From Pseudomonadales bacterium (GTDB lineage Bacteria; Pseudomonadota; Gammaproteobacteria; Pseudomonadales; Halieaceae), in the NCBI GenBank assembly GCA_024234855.1, contig JACKNN010000002.1, positions 124,001 through 188,000 of the forward strand: a stretch of DNA of 64,000 nt. Reading direction: 5' to 3'. Made by a program: the position numbers and the translations under genes. Numbering within the stretch: the first letter of the stretch is position 1; each line of letters begins with the position of its first letter. The notes under the pieces were generated by a model that searched no databases, was not told where the DNA came from, and worked only from the letters and a program-made list of their open reading frames with translations. This document shows positions 42,010 through 49,454 of this stretch, in pieces.

Positions 42010-44460
42010 TCAGAATTTCCAGCGCAGGGTGACGCCGACGGTGCGCGGCTTGTTGACGGAAATACGCTGCGGTGTAGCCCAGCGATTGTTGTAGAACTGC
42101 TTCGCGACTTCGTCGGTGACATTGTCCACGAATAGCGTGCCGCTCCACTTGTCCGCTTCCAGGCCGACCCGGAAATTGCCGATATCATAGGATGGCTGGT
42201 CCGTCGGCCCCTGGGTGAAGACTACGGATTCGGTGCCATCCAGGGAGTTGACCGAATCCCCCATGTAGGACCAGTCCAACCGCACATAGGGGTCTGCCCC
42301 CCACAGCTGGGACTGGAAGCTGTACTGGACCGCGAGGCTGGCCTTGTATTCCGGGGTGATGGGCAGCTGGGTGCCCTTGGCGACCTCGGCCACTATCACG
42401 TCGTCCTCCCCGGTGATCACATCGTCCTTGGCGATTTCCGCATTGATCCAGGCGCCGTTGACGGTGATGTCCCAGCCCTCGGCGGGTATCCAGGTAATTT
42501 CGGTTTCGAAACCATCTACCTGGGCCTGGGAGAAATTGACGATCCCCAGTGAGAATGTGGCCGGGTCATTGACCTGGATCTGCATGTCGTCCCACTCCAT
42601 GCGATACAGCACCGAGTTAAACCGCAGGCTGTTGTCGAACCAGGTGCTTTTGAAACCCAACTCGTAGTTTTTCAGCTTGTCCGGGTCGTAACTGCGGGGG
42701 AGCACCGAGGAGGCCCTCACCGAGTTGGTGCCACCGCGACGGAAACCCTCGGAGTAGGTGGCATAGCCCATCGCATCATCGCTGAACTGATAGGCCACAT
42801 TCAGCTTGGGCACCCAGTCGGAATCTTTCGTGCTGGTGGTATCGTTGACCGTGAAATAATCCGTTTCCAGGTTGGGCTGCCTGCCGCCGAGCAGGGCGCC
42901 CTGGCGCAGCGTATTGTCCACTTCATACTCAAACCAGCGGGCGCCGGCGGTAAAGCTCAGTTTGTCTGTCGCGGCAAAACTGACCTCGCCAAACACGGCA
43001 GCTTGCGTCACCTCGAGATCGTAGGAACCGAAGAAGAAGTTGTCGGAGGGTGTGTTGTGGAACTTATCGTAATTCGGGTTGTAGTAGGGCGAATTGGCTG
43101 CATAGGAAAGTTCACTGTATCCCTGGTTGGCGTAGTATTCGGTATCACTGAAATCCTGTACGTCCGAGGTGAACAGCTGCTTGCGCTCGAGTTTGCTGTA
43201 GAAGAATCCCACCAGACCGCTCCAGCGGCTGCCGGAATCATCCTGGGTGGTCAGTCGTCCCTCAAAAGTCCAGCGATCGTCCTGCTGGTCCTGGCGGGCC
43301 TTGCCGCGGGGCTGGCCGGTAAAATCGTAAGTGGCATAGTAGACCGGGTTGTACTGCTGATCGAAAGCGTGCAGGTAGCTGGTGGCGTCGGCATCGTACC
43401 GCATCTCCCGATTGAAATAGCTACCTGTCAGTACGGTGTCGGCAAAGCCCAGGTCGCCCTCAATCGAGAGGCTCAGCTGGTACCACTTGTCCTTGAGGCT
43501 CTCGTCCTGGAAGCGCAACTGCTGCAGGTCTCCCAGGCCGCCGGTGGCGTCACCAAAGCCGTCGACTTCCAGGTCCTGGATGATACCGGCCACATCCACG
43601 GTCCAGTCTTCGTTCACCAGCCAGCGCAGGGCGGCGCGTCCGCCCGTGGTAGTGGATGAGTTGACGTCGTTGTCGGCATTGGCGCTGTTGTCGAAGCGCG
43701 GACGCACCGGCAGGTAGCCGGACTCGATCCTGGCCTCGCGCCACTGGTCCGGCTGGCTCCGGCCCAGTACGTTGTCTATATAACCCGCCTCGTCGGCGCG
43801 AAAGCCCACCAGGCGGATGCCAATCTTGTTGTCCATAAGCGGGATATTGACCATCCCGGATATATCCGTGTCCTGGTCGCTGCTGTGCTCGGGTTGGCCC
43901 GCGGTGCCCTCTACCCAGCCCTCCAGCAGCATGGGGTCGGGCTTGTTGGTGATAATGCGCAGGGTGCCCGATTGTGAGCCATCCCCGAACAGCGTGCCCT
44001 GGGGCCCGCTCAGCGCTTCCACCCGCTCGATGTCAATCAGCCGCGGATCCGGGTTGAGGCCCGCCTGGGTGATGGGTTGCTCGTCGAGGTAAACGCCGGA
44101 GGAGGGATTGGTGCCAAATTGAATCCCGGAGGAGGCCACGCCGCGGAACACCACCGAGGTACCGCCAGGTTCACGCGTGGCGTAGGCGAGGCTGGGAATT
44201 TTTGCCGCATAGTCGTCCAGGCCGGTAAAGCCCTGGCGCTCGATGTCGTCAGTGGTAAACGCGGTAATTGCCTGCGGCAGGTCCTGCAGGTTGGCCTTGC
44301 GCTTGGACGCGGTGACAATCACCTCTTCCAGTACGCCGGATTGGCCGTAGGCTCCATGCGCGGTTCCCAGCACGGTGGAGATGACCAGTGCCAGGGTTTT
44401 CTGCCGGGTGTTGAATGGCGCATGCGCCACCGCCGGCGGGTGCTTGTAATTATTATTCAC
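42010..44460 (-). CDS. TonB-dependent outer membrane receptor
   Basis: 816 residues from GTG 44460, selected because a signal peptide (KTLALVISTVLGTAHGAYGQ) follows within 20 residues; the longer frame upstream has no receptor character. TonB box-like LEEVIVTASKRK, plug with LPQAITAFTTDDI, VFRGVASSG, IDIERVEALSGPQGTLFGDGSQSGTLRIIT, and a 22-strand-type barrel ending in VTLRWKF. Typical of receptors with unknown organic ligands in marine Proteobacteria and sphingomonads. It is divergent from the hydroxylase-sulfotransferase cluster across 195 bp with an inverted repeat, which may link their regulation. Confidence 0.9.
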   Translation of the reverse strand: MNNNYKHPPAVAHAPFNTRQKTLALVISTVLGTAHGAYGQSGVLEEVIVTASKRKANLQDLPQAITAFTTDDIERQGFTGLDDYAAKIPSLAYATREPGGTSVVFRGVASSGIQFGTNPSSGVYLDEQPITQAGLNPDPRLIDIERVEALSGPQGTLFGDGSQSGTLRIITNKPDPMLLEGWVEGTAGQPEHSSDQDTDISGMVNIPLMDNKIGIRLVGFRADEAGYIDNVLGRSQPDQWREARIESGYLPVRPRFDNSANADNDVNSSTTTGGRAALRWLVNEDWTVDVAGIIQDLEVDGFGDATGGLGDLQQLRFQDESLKDKWYQLSLSIEGDLGFADTVLTGSYFNREMRYDADATSYLHAFDQQYNPVYYATYDFTGQPRGKARQDQQDDRWTFEGRLTTQDDSGSRWSGLVGFFYSKLERKQLFTSDVQDFSDTEYYANQGYSELSYAANSPYYNPNYDKFHNTPSDNFFFGSYDLEVTQAAVFGEVSFAATDKLSFTAGARWFEYEVDNTLRQGALLGGRQPNLETDYFTVNDTTSTKDSDWVPKLNVAYQFSDDAMGYATYSEGFRRGGTNSVRASSVLPRSYDPDKLKNYELGFKSTWFDNSLRFNSVLYRMEWDDMQIQVNDPATFSLGIVNFSQAQVDGFETEITWIPAEGWDITVNGAWINAEIAKDDVITGEDDVIVAEVAKGTQLPITPEYKASLAVQYSFQSQLWGADPYVRLDWSYMGDSVNSLDGTESVVFTQGPTDQPSYDIGNFRVGLEADKWSGTLFVDNVTDEVAKQFYNNRWATPQRISVNKPRTVGVTLRWKF

Positions 44461-44552
44461 GCCAGTTATCTCGCGTTTTAGCCTCACCTCGGGCAATCCT
44501 ACGTGATGCCTGCGGCAATGCCAAGCGACAATGTGCCCTGCGGGCGAATTTG

Positions 44553-44570
44553 TGAATGAACAACCATTCA
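44553..44570. promoter_or_regulatory. Inverted repeat TGAATG-N6-CATTCA in a divergent promoter
   Basis: TGAATG (44553-44558) and CATTCA (44565-44570) around AACAAC, between the divergent TonB receptor and the hydroxylase gene. The half-sites are identical to those of the 60732-60749 palindrome, but the spacing differs by 4 bp. A TetR-family operator is plausible. Confidence 0.35.
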
Positions 44571-44654
44571 GTAGACGGCGGGTCGGTTGACTCGGGCACC
44601 AGCTCAATTTATGGTGGCCCGACTGACCCATTTTGAAGCAGCGGGACCTTGTGA

Positions 44655-45302
44655 ATGGATATTGGAGTGCCACTGCGGGAGCTCGGTGAGTACGATATCG
44701 CACCGTTGCGCGACGTTATCCTCGCCCAGGACGAGTCAGTATGGCTTGGCAATACCTATCGCCAACAGGCGTACGAGGTACACCAGCAAACCCAGTCCAT
44801 CGTCATGGTATTTACCGACGGCGCCGGCTGGCCCGATATCGAGGTGCGCCGGGAACCGGGCTGGGACGTGCTGGCGGAGCAGGCGCTGCCGCTCATGCAC
44901 CGGATACTGGCCGATCACTATCCTCCGGGGGGATGCATTATTCGCGCCATGGCGGCGCGGCTCAGTGCCGGCGGCGTTATCAAGCCGCATCGCGACAAGC
45001 ACCCCTCCTTTCACTACGGCCACCGTATCCATATCCCCATCTACACCAATAACCGGGTGCGCTTCATGATCGACGGCCGCCCTTACAGGATGGCTGTCGG
45101 CACGGTCTACGAGATCAACAACCAGCAGCAGCACAGTGTGATGAACAAGGGCAGGGAAGCTCGTATCAATTTTATCTTCGATTACGTGCCGCCGCAGCAT
45201 CTGGGGCAGTCGCCTTCCGGCCGGCAAAGGCCCGGCCAGGAGAGGCCCGGCCAGGAGAGGCCCGGCCAGGGCGGCGCCGAGGGAACCTCCGGCATCGCGT
45301 GA
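44655..45302 (+). CDS. Aspartyl/asparaginyl beta-hydroxylase-like Fe(II)/2-oxoglutarate oxygenase
   Basis: 215 residues. The double-stranded beta-helix core has KPHRDKH (H112, D114), the distal histidine H160 (NNQQQHSVMNKG) and R170 (GREARINFIFD) for 2-oxoglutarate, as in the Asp/Asn/Pro hydroxylase family. It should hydroxylate a free or peptide-bound amino acid side chain. The last 35 residues are a low-complexity tail with three RPGQ(E/G) repeats encoded by 15-bp direct repeats. The stop codon overlaps the GTG of the next gene. First gene of the modification cluster. Confidence 0.8.
   Translation: MDIGVPLRELGEYDIAPLRDVILAQDESVWLGNTYRQQAYEVHQQTQSIVMVFTDGAGWPDIEVRREPGWDVLAEQALPLMHRILADHYPPGGCIIRAMAARLSAGGVIKPHRDKHPSFHYGHRIHIPIYTNNRVRFMIDGRPYRMAVGTVYEINNQQQHSVMNKGREARINFIFDYVPPQHLGQSPSGRQRPGQERPGQERPGQGGAEGTSGIA
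45226..45270 (+). repeat. Three tandem 15-bp repeats in the hydroxylase C-terminal tail
   Basis: The unit AGAGGCCCGGCCAGG occurs at 45241-45255 and 45256-45270, with a one-base variant (AAAGGCCCGGCCAGG) at 45226-45240. Being a multiple of three, it keeps the frame and encodes RPGQE-type repeats. Probably slippage-prone and variable between strains. Confidence 0.9.
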
Positions 45303-46216
45303 CCACCCTCATCGCCAGCTCGGTAGTGCGGGGCAGCCACCAGGGCGAGAGCCACGGCGGCGTATTCCTTATCGATTTCGAGCATCAGTCGGTGCAGCAG
45401 GTAATCGACTGGGACACGACGGATATCGATTGGCAGGGCCGGGGCTGGGACCGGGGTCTGCGCGGGATCGCCTTTGACGGCGAGCGCGTGTTTATCGCTG
45501 CCAGCAACGAACTGTTTGTGTACACGCCGGATTTCACATTGCTGGCGTCTTACCGCAATCCCTTCCTGATGCACTGCCATGAAATCTTTGCCTACCAGCG
45601 GCGGCTGTACCTCACCTCAACCGGCTTTGACGCGGTACTGGGTTTCGACCTCGACAGCAATCGTTTCTGTTTCGGCCTGCACCTGGTGGCTGTGGGCAGC
45701 GGCTACCAGGGCGCGCCCTTTGACCCGGAGTGCGAGCGGGGTCCCGCCGCGGGCAATCAGTTGCACCTGAACAACGTATTTTGCGACGGCAGCGGCATGT
45801 ACTTAAGTGGCCTGAAAACCGCCGGCATGCTGCGCTTCGATGGCCGCACCCTGGTGCGGGTCGCCACGCTGCCGCGGGGCATTCACAATGCCCGACCGTA
45901 TCGTGACGGTGTTCTGTTCAACGATACACCCGCAGACCGGGTGCGCCTGCTCACCGCGGGCAGGGACATCAGCTTCGCCGTTCCCGCCGTCGACGAGAGC
46001 CGCCTCACCCATACTGACCTGGACGATTCGCGCATCGCGCGCGCCGGCTTCGGCCGCGGCCTGTGCGTGCTGGATGAGCACCTGGTAGCCGCCGGCTCGT
46101 CGCCCTCTACCATAGCCCTGCACGATCTCGAACAGGTCAAAACCGTGAGCGTCGTCAACCTCAGCTGGGACGTGCGCAATGCAATTCACGGCCTGGAGCT
46201 CTGGCCGTTCGCTTAG
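45299..46216 (+). CDS. Beta-propeller-like protein of unknown function
   Basis: 305 residues, GTG start inside the preceding stop (GTGA), so translationally coupled to the hydroxylase. Repeated strand-turn units with pattern (G-x-x-F-D-G-x-x-V/L-Y/F-I/V-A/S), for example RGIAFDGERVFIAAS, LYLTSTGFDAVLGFDLDSN, MLRFDGRTLVRVATLP, CVLDEHLVAAGSSPSTI, suggest a 5-7 blade propeller, similar to DUF4915/TIGR03032-type proteins. No signal peptide. It may scaffold or bind the substrate of the hydroxylase. Function unknown. Confidence 0.65.
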   Translation: MTTLIASSVVRGSHQGESHGGVFLIDFEHQSVQQVIDWDTTDIDWQGRGWDRGLRGIAFDGERVFIAASNELFVYTPDFTLLASYRNPFLMHCHEIFAYQRRLYLTSTGFDAVLGFDLDSNRFCFGLHLVAVGSGYQGAPFDPECERGPAAGNQLHLNNVFCDGSGMYLSGLKTAGMLRFDGRTLVRVATLPRGIHNARPYRDGVLFNDTPADRVRLLTAGRDISFAVPAVDESRLTHTDLDDSRIARAGFGRGLCVLDEHLVAAGSSPSTIALHDLEQVKTVSVVNLSWDVRNAIHGLELWPFA

Positions 46217-46237
46217 CGGGGGCTTTTCACCTGCCCG

Positions 46238-46253
46238 ACGCGGGCTCCCGCGT
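46238..46253. other. Strong GC hairpin after the propeller gene
   Basis: ACGCGGG-CT-CCCGCGT forms a near-perfect stem just after the stop at 46216, in the 196-bp gap before the JmjC gene. Without a T-run it is not a classical terminator but may attenuate transcription or stabilise the upstream mRNA. Confidence 0.35.
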
Positions 46254-46412
46254 ACCCCGCTGGGGAATACCGCCCCCGGTACCGGCAGGCGTTGTCGCTG
46301 GACGGACTGTAAATCGGGGTTTAAGCTGGCCTCAGCTCACGTTGTAACGTACTGGTTCGAGCTGTGCCGGAGCGGTTCACTGCCTCGGCCGGCTACACAT
46401 GACAGGGTATAT

Positions 46413-47279
46413 ATGGCAGGGTGCGAACCACATCTGGTGCTTGATCAGGATGACTTTTCGACGCTGTATCCGGACCGGCATTTTACCATCCGCCACAATC
46501 TGGTCGGGCATCCCCTGTTACAGCTGGATCGGCTGCAGCAGCTGGCGCGTTCATTGCCGCCGCAACTGGTCAGGTTGCGACGGGCGAACCTGTCGGTCAG
46601 TGATCCGCTTGCGATAGCTCATCCCAACGGGCTGTCCATTGATGAAACCTTTGACCGGATCGAAACCTGCCAGTCCCTGGTGCAATTGGACCAGGTAGAG
46701 TTGCACCCCGAGTATCGCGATTTGCTCGATCGGTGCATCGGCGAGATAAAACACGTTGGCGCGCGGCGCCTGCCGGGCATGCATATGGCCATTGGCCACA
46801 TCCTTATCTCCTCGCCTCACGGTATTACTCCCTTTCACATGGACGATGATCACAATTTTCTGCTCCAGATCCAGGGCGAGAAGCGGGTGCATTGTTGGGG
46901 TGCCGATGTCCCGGGGATAATTACCTTCCGTGATCTCGAGCGGTACCACCATTTCGGGTCCGCCGATATCGAGTTCCGGGATGCACTGGACGATCAGCGT
47001 CGTACCTTCACGCTGACGCCGGGTATCGGTCTGCATATTCCCGTGCACACCGCCCACTGGGTAAACAACGGTTCCCAGGTATGCGTTTCGCTGGCCGTAA
47101 CCTACCACAGCCGGAGAGTTCGCCGGGAAGCGGCTGTGCACTGGCTGAACTCAAAGCTCAGGGCCAGGGGTTTGTCCCCGGTGCCCTACACCAATTCCCC
47201 GGTGCGCGATTCGCTCAAATACATCGCGGCGCGTGGATTCCGCCTGGCTGGCGAGCTGCGCAACCGGGCTTTGCGATAG
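46413..47279 (+). CDS. JmjC/cupin-8-like Fe(II)/2-oxoglutarate dioxygenase
   Basis: 288 residues from ATG 46413 (the open frame further upstream lacks protein character). Iron ligands H142 and D144 (PFHMDDDHNFLL), distal His 212 or 215 (HIPVHTAHWV) and K157 for 2-oxoglutarate match the cupin_8/JmjC fold. FLLQIQGEKRVHCW is the typical strand after the HxD. The C-terminal half of the following gene is a clear paralogue. Hydroxylation or demethylation of an unknown substrate, perhaps the one acted on by the clustered hydroxylase and sulfotransferase. Confidence 0.75.
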   Translation: MAGCEPHLVLDQDDFSTLYPDRHFTIRHNLVGHPLLQLDRLQQLARSLPPQLVRLRRANLSVSDPLAIAHPNGLSIDETFDRIETCQSLVQLDQVELHPEYRDLLDRCIGEIKHVGARRLPGMHMAIGHILISSPHGITPFHMDDDHNFLLQIQGEKRVHCWGADVPGIITFRDLERYHHFGSADIEFRDALDDQRRTFTLTPGIGLHIPVHTAHWVNNGSQVCVSLAVTYHSRRVRREAAVHWLNSKLRARGLSPVPYTNSPVRDSLKYIAARGFRLAGELRNRALR

Positions 47280-47325
47280 CGCGCCGGTGGAATGTATGAA
47301 AACGAACCCGGGGGTTATCTGAGCG

Positions 47326-49368
47326 ATGCAGGCAGCGGGTGTCGACCAAGCCCAGGTAATACTTCGTGTCGCGGGCTCCGCTGCGGCGCTGGGGCAATGC
47401 CGCGAGGACTGGGAATCACTGGCTGTTCGCGCGTTGGAGCCAAACGTATTCTACGAGCCCACCCCCCTGCTGGCGGCGATCAATGAACTGGGGTATCTGC
47501 CGCCGCCCACGGTCCTGCTCGTCTACCTGAAGCCGGCGGGCAGGCCCGATGCCGAGGCCATCCTGATAGGCCTGTTTCCGTTTTTTCGCGCCCGGCGCGG
47601 ACCCCGGGGGATACTGCGCTATTACCGGCTGTTCACCAACATGCAGTGTGGCCTGAACACGCCGCTGATCGACGGCCAACATGCTGAACTGGCTATCGAT
47701 TCGGCCCTTACCTGGCTGGATGGCGCGCCCGGCGGGGCTCGATACCTGGGCCTGTTCGGGATAGCCAGTGACGGTGACTTCGCTCGAATCCTGCGCGGGC
47801 TGCTGGCTCGTCGCCGCCAGCCCTGGCTGGAAGAGCGTCGCTATGAGCGCGCGCTGTTTCGGCCGCGAGCATCGGCCGCGGAATACCTTGAAGCGGCGAT
47901 CAGCGGCAGGCACCGCAAGGGGTATCGCCGGTTGCAAAACAGGCTGGCCGAGCTGGGCGAGCTGAGTTTTCGAGTGAGTCAGTTTGACCAGCCGATCGAG
48001 CCCTGGACCGAGGACTTTCTCGCCCTGGAGGCCCGGGGCTGGAAGGGGGTGCATGGCAACGCGATGCTATCCAGCGCCGCGGACAGGGCATTCTTTCGCG
48101 CATTGTTGACGCAGATGCATGCGCGCCGACAACTGATGATGGTGTCCCTGGTGCTGAACCAGAAACCCATTGCCATGAAGTGTAACCTGCTGCCCGCCCA
48201 GCCGGGCGCGGGGGCATTCGCCTACAAGATAGCCTACGACGAGGACTACGCGCGCTATTCGCCCGGTGTGCTGCTGGAGATCGAAAACATCCGGCTGTTG
48301 CATGAGCTGCAGCCCGGGGTCGCATGGATGGATTCCTCCGCTTTCCCCGACCATCCGATGATCAATCGCCTTTGGCTGGATCGGCGGGAGATCGTTGACC
48401 TGCTGTGCGGCAGCGCCGGCGCAATTGGCAGGCTGGGCGTTGCGGCCCTGGCGCTGAAACAGCGCCATCAGCTACCTGCTGAGCCCGCGTATACGAGCCC
48501 CGGCGCCATGAAGCAAAAATTCGAGCCCTATCTGGAGTTTGATCCCCAGACCTTTGTCAGCCTGTTTCCTGACAGGCCTTTCCCGATCCGGCACCGGCTG
48601 GTGGATCACCCACTGCTTCAGCTCGAGCGCCTGGCGCAACTGGCCAGCGAACTGCCGCCGGATCTGGTCGAATGCAATATGGGATCATTACCCTTCAGCC
48701 TCGGCTTCGATTCGACCCCGGTAAATGGCATGACGATCGAGGAGACCGTGCGCCAGATCGAGGAGTGCGAATCCTGGATGGGCTTGAAGCAGATCCAGCT
48801 CGATCCCGAGTACCGGGCATTACTGTGGGACTGCGTCCGGCAGATCTACCCCTTCAGTGAAATCAAACGCCCCGGCACCCAGCAGCTCGAGGCCTATATT
48901 TTTATTTCCTCTCCCGGATCGGTAACACCGTTTCACTTCGATGATGAGCATAATTTCCTGCTGCAGGTGCGTGGCAGCAAGACCATGCACATGTGGGATG
49001 CGCGGGATCCCAACGTCGTCACCTACCAGGCGCTGGAGCGTGCATATAACGGTTCCCCGCGCAACATACCTTACAAGGAGGAGCTGGCCGCGCAGGGGCA
49101 AACGTTTGAGCTGCGACCAGGTGATGGCCTGCACGTGCCGGTCCACAATCCCCACTGGGTGCAGAACGGCCCGGAGGTTTCCATCTCCCTGAGTATCACC
49201 TTTCGCTCCGCCGCGCTGGTAAAGGAGTCGACCGTGCACTGGTTCAACGCAAAACTGAGGGAGCGTGGTTGGTCACCGCGACCATTCCAGGATGCGCCGG
49301 TGCGCGACACCGCCAAGTACTTTGCAGCGCGAGCAGTGCGCAGGTCGATGCGCTACCTGGGAAGGTAG
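47326..49368 (+). CDS. Fusion of a GNAT (BioF2/CelD-like) acyltransferase and a JmjC/cupin-8 dioxygenase
   Basis: 680 residues. The N-terminal half (about 1-390) has the GNAT BioF2/FemAB-like pattern, with GRHRKGYRRLQNRLAELGE, FLALEARGWKG, and a C-terminal AYDEDYARYSPGVLLEIENIRLL typical of acyl/aminoacyl transfer. From M395 a full JmjC-like domain begins (KFEPYLEFDPQTFVSLFPDRPFPIRH), with PFHFDDEHNFLLQ and HVPVHNPHWVQN as iron sites, similar along its length to the preceding gene. GNAT and dioxygenase are therefore expected to act on the same substrate in sequence. A fusion of this kind is not one I know. Confidence 0.75.
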   Translation: MQAAGVDQAQVILRVAGSAAALGQCREDWESLAVRALEPNVFYEPTPLLAAINELGYLPPPTVLLVYLKPAGRPDAEAILIGLFPFFRARRGPRGILRYYRLFTNMQCGLNTPLIDGQHAELAIDSALTWLDGAPGGARYLGLFGIASDGDFARILRGLLARRRQPWLEERRYERALFRPRASAAEYLEAAISGRHRKGYRRLQNRLAELGELSFRVSQFDQPIEPWTEDFLALEARGWKGVHGNAMLSSAADRAFFRALLTQMHARRQLMMVSLVLNQKPIAMKCNLLPAQPGAGAFAYKIAYDEDYARYSPGVLLEIENIRLLHELQPGVAWMDSSAFPDHPMINRLWLDRREIVDLLCGSAGAIGRLGVAALALKQRHQLPAEPAYTSPGAMKQKFEPYLEFDPQTFVSLFPDRPFPIRHRLVDHPLLQLERLAQLASELPPDLVECNMGSLPFSLGFDSTPVNGMTIEETVRQIEECESWMGLKQIQLDPEYRALLWDCVRQIYPFSEIKRPGTQQLEAYIFISSPGSVTPFHFDDEHNFLLQVRGSKTMHMWDARDPNVVTYQALERAYNGSPRNIPYKEELAAQGQTFELRPGDGLHVPVHNPHWVQNGPEVSISLSITFRSAALVKESTVHWFNAKLRERGWSPRPFQDAPVRDTAKYFAARAVRRSMRYLGR

Positions 49369-49454
49369 GCAGTGCACCGGTGCGGGATGCCTGCGGGCCC
49401 CGGCACCCCGCGTGGCCCGCTACCACCGCGAACGGAGATGGGGTAAGGGAGAGC

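Noticed and set aside
45226..45270. CRISPR array
   Set aside because: Contiguous 15-bp coding repeats without spacers.
46179..46412. N-terminal extension of the JmjC protein or a precursor peptide
   Set aside because: Frame is open but Arg/Pro/Gly-rich without a ribosome site; the ATG at 46413 gives the same start pattern as the paralogous domain.
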